This document shows positions 7,969 to 16,642 of a DNA stretch of 50,675 bases, in pieces; position 1 is the stretch's first letter, and the number at the start of each line of letters is the position of its first letter. The position numbers and the translations under genes were made by a program. Below the pieces are notes generated by a model. The model searched no databases and was not told the origin of the DNA. It saw only the letters and a program-made list of their open reading frames with translations. This DNA is from Streptomyces sp. NRRL F-6492 (GTDB lineage Bacteria > Actinomycetota > Actinomycetes > Streptomycetales > Streptomycetaceae), in the NCBI RefSeq assembly GCF_001280125.1, contig NZ_LGEG01000232.1:1-50675 (forward strand), given 5' to 3'.

Positions 7969-9621
7969 CTACAGGCCCGCGGCCTCCGCCAGGTCCCGCT
8001 TGAGCGCGGCGAGCAGCTCGGCGGCCGTGGCGCGGGCCGCCGGCAGCGCGTCCGCCCCGGCCACCGGGACCACGACCTCCAGGTAGCACTTGATCTTGGG
8101 CTCGGTGCCGCTGGGGCGCACGATCACCCGGGCCCGGTAGTCGCCCTCCAGGCGGTAGCGCAGTCCGTCCGTGGGCGGCAGCGCCTCCGTGCCCTTCGTC
8201 AGGTCCTCGGCCGAGACGACCGTCAGGCCGGCGAGGGCGACCGGCGGGCGCTCGCGCAGCGCGGCCATCGCGCCCGCGATGATCCCCAGGTCCTCGACCC
8301 GCACCGACAGCTGGTCCGTGGCGTGCAGCCCGTGCTCCACGGCCAGGTCGTCCAGGAGGTCGGTCAGGGTCCGGCCCTCCTCCTTGAGCACCGAGGCCAG
8401 CTCGGTGACCAGCAGCGCGGCCGTGACGCCGTCCTTGTCGCGGACGCCCTCCGGGTCCACGCAGTAGCCGAGCGCCTCCTCGTAGCCGTACCGCAGGCCC
8501 TCGACGCGGGCGATCCACTTGAAGCCGGTCAGCGTCTCCTCGTACCCGACGCCCGCCGCCTCCGCGATCCGGCCGAGCAGCGAGGACGAGACGATCGACT
8601 CGGCGAAGACGCCCGTGACGCCCCTGCGCACCAGGTGCGCGGCGAGCAGCGCGCCCACCTCGTCGCCCCGGAGCATCCGCCAGCCGCCCCCGGCGGCCGG
8701 GTCCGGCACGGCCACCGCGCAGCGGTCGGCGTCCGGGTCGTTGGCGATCACCAGGTCCGGGGCCACGGCGCGGGCCGCCTCGAAGGCGAGGTCCATCGCG
8801 CCCGGCTCCTCCGGGTTCGGGAAGGCGACCGTCGGGAAGTCCGGGTCCGGGTCGGCCTGCTCGGCCACGAGCGCGGGCGGCGGGAAGCCGGCGCGCGCGA
8901 AGGCGGCCGTCAGGACGTCCTTGCCGACGCCGTGCATGGCCGTGTAGACGGTCCGCGCGGTCCGGGGCGAGCCGGGGGTCAGGACCGCGTCCGTGCGCTC
9001 CAGGTAGGCGTCGAGCACCTCGTCGCCGAGGGTCTCCCAGCCGTCCTCCGGACGCGGCACGTCGCGCAGCGAGCGGACGGCGGCGATCTCGGCGGCGATC
9101 TCCGCGTCGGCGGGCGGCACGATCTGCGAGCCGTCGCCCAGGTAGACCTTGTAGCCGTTGTCGCGCGGCGGGTTGTGGCTCGCGGTCACCTCGACGCCGG
9201 CGACGGCCCCCAGGTGCCTTATGGCGTACGCCAGGACGGGCGTCGGCAGCGGGCGGGGGAGCAGCGCGGCGCGCAGCCCGGCGCCGGTCATCACGGCGGC
9301 GGTGTCGCGGGCGAAGTCGGCGGACTTGTGGCGGGCGTCGTAGCCGATGACGACGAGGCCGCCCTCCTGGCCCTTCGCCTTCAGGTACGCGGCGAGGCCG
9401 GCGGCGGCGCGGATGACCACCGAGCGGTTCATCCGCATGGGGCCCGCGCCCAGCTCGCCCCGGAGTCCGGCCGTGCCGAACTGGAGCGTGCCGGTGAAGC
9501 GGACGGCGAGCTCGTCCGTCGTACCCGCCTCGATGAGCCGCGCGAGCTCCTCGCGGGTCTCCTGGTCGGGGTCCTCGTCGAGCCATGCCTGGGCCCGGGT
9601 GAGGAGGTCGTCCTGCGTCAC
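7969..9621 (-). CDS. Phospho-sugar mutase (phosphopentomutase/phosphoglucomutase type)
   Basis: A 550-residue alpha-D-phosphohexomutase-superfamily enzyme of the PGM2-like branch, which includes phosphopentomutases. Motifs: FGTAGLRGELG near the N-terminus, VTASHNPPRDNGYK with the phosphoserine, the metal loop NDPDADRC, the sugar-specificity loop around GYEEALGYCVD, and VRPSGTEPKIKCY for phosphate binding. The GTG at 9621 follows GAAAGG and removes a low-complexity leader. Between purine nucleoside phosphorylase and DeoC, conversion of (deoxy)ribose-1-phosphate to the 5-phosphate is the most likely role. Annotations such as phosphomannomutase are common for this group. Confidence 0.88.
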   Translation of the reverse strand: MTQDDLLTRAQAWLDEDPDQETREELARLIEAGTTDELAVRFTGTLQFGTAGLRGELGAGPMRMNRSVVIRAAAGLAAYLKAKGQEGGLVVIGYDARHKSADFARDTAAVMTGAGLRAALLPRPLPTPVLAYAIRHLGAVAGVEVTASHNPPRDNGYKVYLGDGSQIVPPADAEIAAEIAAVRSLRDVPRPEDGWETLGDEVLDAYLERTDAVLTPGSPRTARTVYTAMHGVGKDVLTAAFARAGFPPPALVAEQADPDPDFPTVAFPNPEEPGAMDLAFEAARAVAPDLVIANDPDADRCAVAVPDPAAGGGWRMLRGDEVGALLAAHLVRRGVTGVFAESIVSSSLLGRIAEAAGVGYEETLTGFKWIARVEGLRYGYEEALGYCVDPEGVRDKDGVTAALLVTELASVLKEEGRTLTDLLDDLAVEHGLHATDQLSVRVEDLGIIAGAMAALRERPPVALAGLTVVSAEDLTKGTEALPPTDGLRYRLEGDYRARVIVRPSGTEPKIKCYLEVVVPVAGADALPAARATAAELLAALKRDLAEAAGL

Positions 9622-9720
9622 GGTGTGCCTTTCGGAGGGGACGGACTCTGTACTGGTGCGGGTGCGGGTGCGGGTGCCGGTGGGTGCGGGCCGCTGCGCG
9701 GAGCCTTTCCCCACCCCGCC

Positions 9721-9846
9721 CCTTCCCGTAACCGGGGCTCCGCCCCGGACCCCGCGCCGCAAACGCCGGCGGGGCCGGATCTTCCGCCCTGGGGCGGAAC
9801 TTCGGCCCGTACGGGGTCCGGGGGCTCGCCCCCGGTTCCGGGAAGG
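9721..9846. repeat. Long imperfect inverted repeat, Streptomyces intergenic element type
   Basis: The arms 9721-9754 and 9812-9846 pair with few mismatches (start CCTTCCCGTAACCGGGG, end CCCCGGTTCCGGGAAGG). A second stem (GGGCCGGATCTTCCGCC against GGCGGAACTTCGGCCC) nests inside around the loop CTGG. The core has CGCAAACGCCGGCGGGG, a phrase I recall as common in Streptomyces intergenic repeats. It could act as an attenuator or terminator between two minus-strand genes. Confidence 0.6.
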
Positions 9847-9922
9847 GGAGGGGGAGAGGCGGTCCCGCGCGGCCGGCCCTCACCGGAACCGGCGGTCGGA
9901 GGCCGCCGCAGCGCCCCGAAGC

Positions 9923-9948
9923 CCGTTCGGCCCCCCGGGGCCGAACGG
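9923..9948 (-). terminator. PNP terminator, 26-bp perfect palindrome
   Basis: Arms CCGTTCGGCCCC and GGGGCCGAACGG separated by CC, 22 bases past the stop of the purine nucleoside phosphorylase gene. Confidence 0.7.
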
Positions 9949-9969
9949 TGCGAGGGGCGCGGAAAAGGG

Positions 9970-10773
9970 CTAGATCCGGTCCAGGACCCGCGTCAGCAGC
10001 TCGCCCATCCGCGCCGCCGAGTCGCGGCCCGCCTGGAGGACCTCCTCGTGGTTCAGCGGCTCGCCCGAGAGCCCCGCCGCCAGGTTGGTGACGAGCGAGA
10101 TGCCCAGGACCTCGGCGCCGGCCTCGCGGGCCGCGATGGCCTCCAGGACGGTGGACATGCCGACGAGGTCGCCGCCCAGGACGCGGACCATGTTGATCTC
10201 GGCCGGGGTCTCGTAGTGCGGGCCGGGGAACTGCACGTAGACGCCCTCTTCGAGGGTCTCGTCGACCTCCTTGCACAGCGCGCGCAGCCGCGGCGAGTAC
10301 AGGTCGGTGAGGTCCACGAAGTTCGCGCCGACGATCGGGGAGGCGGCCGTCAGGTTGATGTGGTCGCTGATCAGGACCGGCTGGCCGGGGCGCATGCCCT
10401 CGCGCAGACCGCCGCAGCCGTTGGTCAGGACGACGGTCTCGCAGCCGGCGGCGACGGCGGTGCGGACGCCGTGGGCGACGGAGGCGACCCCGCGGCCCTC
10501 GTAGAAGTGGGTGCGGCCCAGGAAGACCAGGGCGCGCTTCTCACCGATCTTGTACGAGCGGATCGTGCCGCCGTGGCCCTCGACGACCGGCGGCGGGAAG
10601 CCGGGGAGCTCGGTCACCGGGAACTCGGCCTCGGGGGCGCCGAGGGCGTCGACGGCGGGCGCCCAGCCCGAGCCCATGACCAGGGCGACGTCGTGGCTCT
10701 CGACTCCGGTGAGCTCGCGAAGGCGTGCGGCAGCGGCCTCGGCGGCCTCGTACGGGGTGGCAGTTGCGTTCAC
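9970..10773 (-). CDS. Purine nucleoside phosphorylase (trimeric type)
   Basis: A 267-residue PNP, the usual length for the trimeric PunA/DeoD2 class, which splits (deoxy)inosine and (deoxy)guanosine with phosphate to base and (deoxy)ribose-1-phosphate. Motifs: [10 protein letters not shown] (phosphate-binding Ser), [10 protein letters not shown] with the active His, [36 protein letters not shown] and [16 protein letters not shown] with the substrate-contacting Met, and SLVTNLAAG with the base-binding Asn. It starts with GTG at 10773. Two TACGC/GCGTA inverted repeats lie 55-95 bases upstream, one identical to the site before deoC. Confidence 0.95.
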   Translation of the reverse strand: MNATATPYEAAEAAAARLRELTGVESHDVALVMGSGWAPAVDALGAPEAEFPVTELPGFPPPVVEGHGGTIRSYKIGEKRALVFLGRTHFYEGRGVASVAHGVRTAVAAGCETVVLTNGCGGLREGMRPGQPVLISDHINLTAASPIVGANFVDLTDLYSPRLRALCKEVDETLEEGVYVQFPGPHYETPAEINMVRVLGGDLVGMSTVLEAIAAREAGAEVLGISLVTNLAAGLSGEPLNHEEVLQAGRDSAARMGELLTRVLDRI

Positions 10774-10826
10774 TGACTTCTCTCGCCTCGGGGAGGGGAG
10801 TCCGAGGCGGGCCCCGGACGATTTGA

Positions 10827-10842
10827 TACGCGAAGAAGCGTA
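10827..10842. promoter_or_regulatory. TACGC-N6-GCGTA inverted repeat upstream of PNP
   Basis: Perfect 5-bp half-sites with a 6-bp spacer, 54 bases before the GTG. The half-sites are the same as in the CTACGCGCGTAG palindrome centred 26 bp further upstream, so it may be an auxiliary site. Confidence 0.4.
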
Positions 10843-10854
10843 GCCGGAGAATCC

Positions 10855-10866
10855 CTACGCGCGTAG
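10855..10866. promoter_or_regulatory. Candidate operator CTACGCGCGTAG upstream of PNP
   Basis: A perfect 12-bp palindrome identical to the one upstream of deoC (4648-4659), 82 bases before the PNP start. The shared site joins the two transcription units into one likely nucleoside-catabolic regulon. Confidence 0.6.
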
Positions 10867-10965
10867 ATGACGGTGCTGACGGACATGCGATCGTTGTCTT
10901 GTCGTTTCCGACGAAAACCGGAGCGGACCGGTCCGGCGAGGGGCGGCCGGCGCCCCGGAGGCGGC

Positions 10966-11403
10966 TCAGCAGGGGCGCTTGCGCAACTCCATCACGTAGT
11001 CGTGCGGGGCGCCCGCCGACTCGGCCGCGTCCGCGACCTCGCCCAGGTAGCGGGCCGACGGAAGCCCGCCCTCGTAGCCGTTGAGCACGTACACCCAGGC
11101 GGGCTCCTCTCCGTCCAGGGTGTGCGCCCGCACCCGCATGCGCCGGTAGACGTCGAGGCCCACGCCCTCCCAGCGGTCCAGGGAGTCCTCGTCCATCGGC
11201 GCGATGTCGTAGAGCGCCACGAAGACCTGGGAGCGGGGGGCCTCCACGATGGTGGCGAGCGCTCCCTCCCACCCCATCTGCTCCCCGCCGAAGGTGAGCC
11301 GCCAGCCGTTCAGCCAGCCGGTCCCGCGCAGCGGGGAGTGCGGTGCGCGGCGGCTCATCAGCCGCGCGTCCAGGTTGCCGGCGAAAGCGGCGTAGAGGGA
11401 CAT
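10966..11403 (-). CDS. Gamma-glutamylcyclotransferase-like protein
   Basis: A 145-residue protein of the GGCT/AIG2-like fold. It begins MSLYAAFAGNLD, the place where the family has YFAYGSN for binding the gamma-glutamyl group; here Tyr, Gly and Asn are kept but the block is changed. The core has GWEGALATIVEAP and FVALYDIAPMDEDSLDRWEGV, where the Glu pair is typical of the active site. The C-terminus has AWVYVLNGYEGGLPSARYLGEV. Actinobacteria make mycothiol, so a glutathione role is unlikely; the true substrate is unknown. The ATG at 11403 fits the family N-terminus. Confidence 0.78.
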   Translation of the reverse strand: MSLYAAFAGNLDARLMSRRAPHSPLRGTGWLNGWRLTFGGEQMGWEGALATIVEAPRSQVFVALYDIAPMDEDSLDRWEGVGLDVYRRMRVRAHTLDGEEPAWVYVLNGYEGGLPSARYLGEVADAAESAGAPHDYVMELRKRPC

Positions 11404-11499
11404 GGGACCGAGGGTACGGGAGGGGGGCGAGGGGGCGGCGGGCTTCCCCCGGAGCGCCGCGGACCCCTTCGGAGGCCCCGGCGCGTGACCGCGCCGGAC

Positions 11500-11553
11500 G
11501 TGCGGGACAATGGGGTACGCACTTGAAGCGTGCGGGACAATGGCGTACGCACT
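11500..11553. repeat. Two tandem copies of a 24-bp sequence with 30-bp period
   Basis: GTGCGGGACAATGG-G/C-GTACGCACT occurs at 11500-11523 and 11530-11553, differing at one base. It lies 54 bases before the flavoprotein gene and about 100 bases before the divergent GGCT-like gene. GACAAT may act as a -10-like element in either copy. Duplicate promoters or paired regulator sites are both possible. Confidence 0.6.
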
Positions 11554-11607
11554 GCAGCCCAGCGGGGGGACACCCCGGCAGAACGAGAGCGCGAGGCGTA
11601 GATCCCA

Positions 11608-13047
11608 GTGACCCGGATCGTGATCATCGGCGGCGGACCCGGCGGATACGAGGCGGCCCTGGTGGGCGCCCAACTCGGCGCGGAGGTGACCGTCGTCGAC
11701 ACCGACGGCCTCGGCGGCGCGTCCGTCCTGACCGACTGCGTCCCCTCCAAGACCCTGATCGCCACGGCCGAGGTGATGACCACCTTCGACTCCTCGTACG
11801 AGGAGCTGGGCATCATCGTCGCGGACGACACCCCCCACATCGACCAGGCCGCCCGGGTGGTGGGCGTCGACCTCGGCAAGGTCAACCGGCGGGTGAAGCG
11901 CCTCGCGCTCGCCCAGTCGCACGACATCGCCGCCTCCGTCACCCGCGCGGGCGCCCGCGTGCTGCGCGGCCGCGGTCGGCTCTCCGGCCGGCAGGCCGTG
12001 GACGGCTCCCGCCAGGTGATCGTGACCGCCGCCGACGGCACCGAGGAGACGCTGACCGCGGACGCCGTGCTCATCGCGACCGGCGGCCACCCGCGCGAGG
12101 TGCCCGACGCCGAGCCGGACGGCGAGCGGATCCTGAACTGGACGCAGGTCTACGACCTCAAGGAGCTGCCCGAGGAGCTCATCGTGGTCGGCTCCGGCGT
12201 CACCGGCGCCGAGTTCGCCGGCGCCTACCAGGCGCTCGGCTCCCGGGTCACCCTGGTGTCCAGCCGCGACCGGGTCCTGCCCGGCGAGGACCCGGACGCC
12301 GCCGCCGTCCTGGAGGACGTCTTCCGGCGCCGCGGCATGAACGTCATGGCCCGCTCCCGCGCCGCGTCCGCCAAGCGGGTCGGCGACCGGGTCGAGGTCA
12401 CCCTCGCGGACGGCCGGGTCATCTCCGGCACCCACTGCCTGATGGCGGTCGGCGCGATCCCCAACTCGGCCGGCATGGGCCTGGAGGAGGCGGGCGTCCG
12501 CCTCAAGGACTCCGGGCACATCTGGACCGACCGGGTCTCCCGCACCTCCGCCCCCGGCGTCTACGCGGCCGGCGACGTCACGGGCGTCTTCGCGCTCGCC
12601 TCGGTCGCCGCCATGCAGGGCCGGATCGCGATGTACCACTTCCTGGGCGACGCGGTGACCCCGCTCAACCTGAAGACGGTCTCCTCGAACGTCTTCACCG
12701 ACCCCGAGATCGCCACCGTCGGCTACACCCAGGCCGACGTGGACGCGGGCAAGATCGACGCCAAGGCCGTCAAGCTGCCGCTGCTGCGCAACCCGCGCGC
12801 GAAGATGCAGGGCATCCGGGACGGCTTCGTCAAGATCTTCTGCCGTCCGGGCACCGGCATCGTGGTCGGCGGCTGCGTCGTCGCCCCGCGGGCGAGCGAA
12901 CTGATCCATCCGATCTCGATCGCGGTCGACAACAATCTGACCGTCGAACAGATCGCAAATGCTTTCACCGTGTACCCCTCCCTGTCGGGCTCGATCGCGG
13001 AAGTGGCACGGCAGTTGCAGACCCGAAAGTCGGCGGGCGACGCCTAG
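11608..13047 (+). CDS. lpdA: NAD(P)H quinone reductase of the LpdA type (flavoprotein disulfide reductase family)
   Basis: A 479-residue FAD flavoprotein. The FAD motif GGGPGGYEAA, the NAD(P) motif VVGSGVTGAEFAGAY, the second FAD block GVYAAGDVTGVFALASVA and the dimerisation domain are all present. The redox CxxxxC box is GGASVLTDCVPSK: the first Cys is replaced by Ser or Val and only one Cys remains. The His-Glu active pair near the C-terminus is also not typical (AFTVYPSLSG). This matches Rv3303c-type LpdA, which lacks lipoamide dehydrogenase activity and reduces quinones. GTG start at 11608. The gene is single and divergent from the GGCT-like gene. Confidence 0.87.
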   Translation: MTRIVIIGGGPGGYEAALVGAQLGAEVTVVDTDGLGGASVLTDCVPSKTLIATAEVMTTFDSSYEELGIIVADDTPHIDQAARVVGVDLGKVNRRVKRLALAQSHDIAASVTRAGARVLRGRGRLSGRQAVDGSRQVIVTAADGTEETLTADAVLIATGGHPREVPDAEPDGERILNWTQVYDLKELPEELIVVGSGVTGAEFAGAYQALGSRVTLVSSRDRVLPGEDPDAAAVLEDVFRRRGMNVMARSRAASAKRVGDRVEVTLADGRVISGTHCLMAVGAIPNSAGMGLEEAGVRLKDSGHIWTDRVSRTSAPGVYAAGDVTGVFALASVAAMQGRIAMYHFLGDAVTPLNLKTVSSNVFTDPEIATVGYTQADVDAGKIDAKAVKLPLLRNPRAKMQGIRDGFVKIFCRPGTGIVVGGCVVAPRASELIHPISIAVDNNLTVEQIANAFTVYPSLSGSIAEVARQLQTRKSAGDA

Positions 13048-13133
13048 TCGCCGCGTCCGGCCCCGCTCCCGCCTGCGGGAACGGTTCTCCGACTCGGACA
13101 ACCCCCGGCAAGCCGGGGCATAGAACGATCAAC

Positions 13134-13167
13134 GACGGGGCCTCCCATACCACTTGGGGGCCCCGTC
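13134..13167 (+). terminator. Terminator hairpin after the quinone reductase gene
   Basis: Stem GACGGGGCCTCCCA / TGGGGGCCCCGTC with one G-U pair and a 7-nt loop, about 90 bases past the stop at 13047. Confidence 0.6.
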
Positions 13168-13236
13168 CGTGCGCAACTTCTGCAATTCGCCGCATACTGC
13201 TGAAAAGCATCGCGCGGCCACGTTACTGTCAGTTTC

Positions 13237-14193
13237 GTGTTCGCTGCAGAACGTCGCCAGTTGATCCTCGAAATGGTGCGCGCCAACGGAGCCGTGTCGC
13301 TCCGCGAGCTCGCCCGCGTCGTCCAGACCTCGGAGGTGACCGTACGAAGAGACGTACGGGCCCTGGAGGCAGAAGGACTCCTCGACCGCCGCCACGGCGG
13401 TGCGGTGTTGCCGGGCGGATTCACGCGAGAATCCGGCTTCCCGCAGAAATCCCATCTCGCGACCGCGGAGAAGACGGCCATCGCCGACGTCGCGGCGAGC
13501 CTCGTCGAAGAGGGCGAGGCCATCGTCGTCGGCGCCGGGACGACCACGCAGGAGCTGGCCCGCCGGCTCGCCCGCGTGCCCGGCCTGACCGTGGTCACCA
13601 ACTCCCTGCTCGTCGCCCAGGCCCTCGCCCACGCCAACCGGGTCGAGGTCGTCATGACCGGCGGCACCCTGCGCGGCTCCAACTACGCGCTCGTGGGCAG
13701 CGGGGCCGAGCAGTCGCTCCAGGGGCTGCGGGTCTCCCGGGCCTTCCTCTCCGGGAGCGGGCTGACCGCCGAGCGCGGCCTGTCCACCTCCAACATGCTC
13801 TCCGCGAGCGTGGACCGGGCGCTCGTGCAGGCGGCGGCGGAGGTCGTGGTCCTCGCCGACCACACCAAGCTGGGCTCCGACACCATGTTCCAGACGGTGC
13901 CCACGGACGTGATCACCCGGCTCGTCACCGACGAGCCCCCCGCCCACGACGAGCGGGCCGCCACCGAGCTCCAGGCCCTCGCCGACCAGGGCGTGCAGAT
14001 CGCCGTCGCGGGCACCGGCGGCGGTACGGCCGGTGGTGACCAGCTCCCCCCGGGCGCCCGGCCCCGCCGTGACGTGCCGCTCCCGGTCCAGCGCGGCCGG
14101 ATGGCGGCGGGCCAGTTCCGGGGTCCGGGCGGCGCGATGGCCGCGGAGACGCTGGAGCGCACGGCCCGGGTGGCGGACCTGCGCCGCCGCTGA
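13237..14193 (+). CDS. DeoR-family transcriptional regulator
   Basis: A 318-residue regulator. The N-terminal winged helix carries the DeoR signature (RRQLILEMVRANGAVSLRELARVVQTSEVTVRRDV, residues 5-40), and the sensor domain has the sugar-phosphate isomerase-like fold with VVGAGTTTQELARRL, TNSLLVAQAL, MTGGTLRGSNYALVG and VVLADHTKLG. Relatives bind phosphorylated sugars. Residues beyond about 255 form a Gly/Pro/Arg-rich extension that ordinary members (about 250 residues) lack. GTG start at 13237. Being near the nucleoside genes makes it a candidate regulator of the CTACGCGCGTAG sites, but that is not shown. Confidence 0.9.
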   Translation: MFAAERRQLILEMVRANGAVSLRELARVVQTSEVTVRRDVRALEAEGLLDRRHGGAVLPGGFTRESGFPQKSHLATAEKTAIADVAASLVEEGEAIVVGAGTTTQELARRLARVPGLTVVTNSLLVAQALAHANRVEVVMTGGTLRGSNYALVGSGAEQSLQGLRVSRAFLSGSGLTAERGLSTSNMLSASVDRALVQAAAEVVVLADHTKLGSDTMFQTVPTDVITRLVTDEPPAHDERAATELQALADQGVQIAVAGTGGGTAGGDQLPPGARPRRDVPLPVQRGRMAAGQFRGPGGAMAAETLERTARVADLRRR

Positions 14194-14257
14194 GGAGCGG
14201 GGGCGCAGGGACCCCGGGCGCCCGGGACCGCACGCACCCGCGTCCCGCGCACGTTCC

Positions 14258-14803
14258 TCAGGCCTTGATGCCCCGCAGCGTCAGCGCGAGCAGGCGGTCC
14301 GGCAGTTCCGTGTCCTGCGGGCACTGCTCCGCCGCGAGCGCGATCGCGTTGGTCAGCCGCAGCAGATCGCCGATCGACACGTCGGCCCGCACCCGGCCCG
14401 CCTCCCGGGCCCGCGCGAGCAGTCGCTCGCCCGCCGCGCGCAGCGGGTCGCCGCACCGGGAGAGTGCCGAACTCCGGTCGTGCGAGGCGGACATCAGCGC
14501 GTGCGCGAGCCCCCGGTACTCGCCCGCCCGGGCGATCAGGGCCCGCAGCCACTCCACGAGCGCCCGGCACGGCTCGTCGGCTTCCGCCAACGCGCGCGAG
14601 TGGTCCAGGAGTTCGGCCAGGGCCTCCTGGAAGACGCCGTTCAACAGGTCGGCGCGGGTGGGGAAGTGGCGGTAGAGGGTGCCGATCCCCACGCCCGCGC
14701 GGCGCGCGATCTCCTCCAGGGGCGCGTCGGCGCCCTGGCCGGCGAAGGCGGCGCGGGCCTCGACGAGCAGGCGTTCGTGGTTGCGGCGTGCGTCGGCGCG
14801 CAT
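14258..14803 (-). CDS. TetR-family transcriptional regulator
   Basis: A 181-residue TetR-type repressor. Residues 5-52 hold the HTH: LLVEARAAFAGQGADAPLEEIARRAGVGIGTLYRHFPTRADLL, with the recognition helix VGIGTLYRHF. The C-terminal ligand domain (60-181) is variable and gives no substrate clue. It sits at the end of the carboxylase group on the minus strand, separated from accA2 by a terminator at 14829-14862, so it is probably transcribed alone. No efflux pump or oxidoreductase is next to it. The target genes are unknown. Confidence 0.9.
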   Translation of the reverse strand: MRADARRNHERLLVEARAAFAGQGADAPLEEIARRAGVGIGTLYRHFPTRADLLNGVFQEALAELLDHSRALAEADEPCRALVEWLRALIARAGEYRGLAHALMSASHDRSSALSRCGDPLRAAGERLLARAREAGRVRADVSIGDLLRLTNAIALAAEQCPQDTELPDRLLALTLRGIKA

Positions 14804-14828
14804 GGGTGACGGAGGCCCTCCCCTCGGC

Positions 14829-14862
14829 GAAGGGCCCGCGGGCGACTGCCCGCGGGCCCTTC
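14829..14862 (-). terminator. Terminator of the biotin carboxylase gene
   Basis: Perfect 15-bp stem (GAAGGGCCCGCGGGC and complement) with a GACT loop, 26 bases past the stop at 14888 in the minus direction. It also insulates the TetR gene. Confidence 0.85.
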
Positions 14863-14887
14863 GTACCGTACTGGGTGCGACCGGAGG

Positions 14888-16642
14888 TCAGTCCTTGATG
14901 TCGCAGATGGTGGCGCCGGAGGTGACCGAGGCGCCGACCGCGGCGTTCAGGCCCTTGACGGTGCCGGAGCGGTGCGCGTTGAGCGGCTGCTCCATCTTCA
15001 TGGCCTCCAGGACGACGATCAGGTCGCCCTCCTTGACCTCCTGGCCCTCCTCGACCGCGATCTTCACGATCGTGCCCTGCATCGGGGAGGCGAGGGTGTC
15101 GCCCGAGGCCGACGGGCCGGACTTCTTCGCTGCGCGGCGCTTCGGCTTCGCGCCGGCCGCCAGACCGGTGCGGGCCAGGGACATGCCCAGGGAGGACGGC
15201 AGGGAGACTTCGAGGCGCTTGCCGCCGACCTCGACGACGATCGTCTCGCGGCCCGTCTCGTCCTCGTCGGCGTCCGCGCCGGCCGGGGCGAAGGGCTTGA
15301 TCTCGTTGACGAACTCCGTCTCGATCCACCGGGTGTGGACCCGGAACGGGTCCGCGGTGAACGCCGGGTCGACCACGACCGCGCGGTGGAACGTGAGGGC
15401 GGTGGCCATGCCCTCGACCTTGAACTCCGCCAGGGCGCGCGCGGCGCGCTGGAGGGCCTGCTCGCGGGTGGCGCCGGTGATCACCAGCTTGGCCAGGAGC
15501 GAGTCCCAGGCCGGGCCGATGACCGAGCCGGACTCCACGCCCGCGTCCAGACGGACGCCGGGGCCGGTCGGGGGCTGGAAGAGGGTGACGGTGCCGGGCG
15601 CGGGCAGGAAGTTGCGGCCCGGGTCCTCGCCGTTGATGCGGAACTCGAAGGAGTGACCGCGCACGGCCGGGTCGCCGTAGCCCAGCTCCTCGCCGTCGGC
15701 GATCCGGAACATCTCGCGGACCAGGTCGATGCCGGTGACCTCCTCGGTCACCGGGTGCTCGACCTGGAGGCGGGTGTTGACCTCCAGGAAGGAGATCGTG
15801 CCGTCCACGCCGACGAGGAACTCGACCGTGCCGGCGCCGACGTAGCCGGCCTCCTTCAGGATCGCCTTCGACGCCGCGTACAGCTGCTCGTTCTGCTCGT
15901 CCGTCAGGAAGGGGGCCGGGGCCTCCTCGACCAGCTTCTGGTGGCGGCGCTGGAGCGAGCAGTCACGGGTGGAGACCACGACCACGTTGCCGTGGGTGTC
16001 GGCCAGGCACTGCGTCTCGACGTGGCGCGGCTTGTCGAGGTAGCGCTCCACGAAGCACTCGCCCCGGCCGAAGGCCGCGACGGCCTCGCGGACGGCGGAG
16101 TCGTACAGCTCCGGCACCTCTTCGAGGGTGCGGGCGACCTTCAGGCCGCGGCCGCCGCCGCCGAAGGCGGCCTTGATCGCGATCGGCAGGCCGTGCTCCT
16201 TCGCGAAGGCCACGACCTCCTCCGCGCCCGAGACCGGGTCGGGGGTGCCGGCGACCAGCGGGGCGCCGGCGCGCTGCGCGATGTGACGCGCCGCCACCTT
16301 GTCGCCCAGGTCCCGGATCGCCTGCGGCGGCGGGCCGATCCAGATCAGGTCCGCGTCGAGGACCGCCTGCGCGAACTCGGCGTTCTCCGAGAGGAAGCCG
16401 TAGCCCGGGTGGACCGCGTCCGCGCCGGAGTCCTTCGCGGCCTGGAGGACCTTGGCCATGTCCAGGTAGCTGGTGGCCGGAGTGTCACCGCCCAGAGCGA
16501 ACGCCTCGTCGGCCGCACGGACGTGCAGGGCGTCCCGGTCCGGCTCGGCGTACACGGCCACGCTGCCGATGCCGGCGTCCCGGCACGCCCGGGCCACACG
16601 GACAGCGATTTCGCCACGGTTGGCGATGAGCACCTTGCGCAC
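14888..16642 (-). CDS. accA2: Acyl-CoA carboxylase alpha subunit (biotin carboxylase + BCCP)
   Basis: A 584-residue fusion. Residues 1-450 are biotin carboxylase: [12 protein letters not shown] at the start, [10 protein letters not shown], the Gly-rich ATP loop [31 protein letters not shown], and RLQVEH catalytic residues. The C-terminal 75 residues are a biotin carboxyl carrier domain with [11 protein letters not shown], whose Lys is biotinylated. The protein loads CO2 on biotin for the PccB/AccB beta subunits, giving methylmalonyl-CoA or malonyl-CoA. GTG at 16642 follows GGAGGGAGC and starts the protein exactly at the family N-terminus; the longer frame to 16837 is not needed. The beta, epsilon and biotin ligase genes are within 5 kb. 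Confidence 0.93.
   Translation of the reverse strand: MRKVLIANRGEIAVRVARACRDAGIGSVAVYAEPDRDALHVRAADEAFALGGDTPATSYLDMAKVLQAAKDSGADAVHPGYGFLSENAEFAQAVLDADLIWIGPPPQAIRDLGDKVAARHIAQRAGAPLVAGTPDPVSGAEEVVAFAKEHGLPIAIKAAFGGGGRGLKVARTLEEVPELYDSAVREAVAAFGRGECFVERYLDKPRHVETQCLADTHGNVVVVSTRDCSLQRRHQKLVEEAPAPFLTDEQNEQLYAASKAILKEAGYVGAGTVEFLVGVDGTISFLEVNTRLQVEHPVTEEVTGIDLVREMFRIADGEELGYGDPAVRGHSFEFRINGEDPGRNFLPAPGTVTLFQPPTGPGVRLDAGVESGSVIGPAWDSLLAKLVITGATREQALQRAARALAEFKVEGMATALTFHRAVVVDPAFTADPFRVHTRWIETEFVNEIKPFAPAGADADEDETGRETIVVEVGGKRLEVSLPSSLGMSLARTGLAAGAKPKRRAAKKSGPSASGDTLASPMQGTIVKIAVEEGQEVKEGDLIVVLEAMKMEQPLNAHRSGTVKGLNAAVGASVTSGATICDIKD

Larger units (their letters stand above)
9622..9969. other. 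Gene-free 348-bp gap between sugar mutase and PNP
   Basis: No coding region is credible here. It holds a GGTGCG tandem run (9655-9684), a long imperfect hairpin element (9721-9846) and the terminator of the PNP gene (9923-9948). The mutase gene probably has its own promoter between these and 9621; I cannot point to a clear one. Confidence 0.7.

Noticed and set aside
8323..10776. Long plus-strand open frame opposite the sugar mutase and PNP genes
   Set aside because: No motif and low-complexity Arg/Gly/Ala composition; the minus-strand genes have clear motifs.
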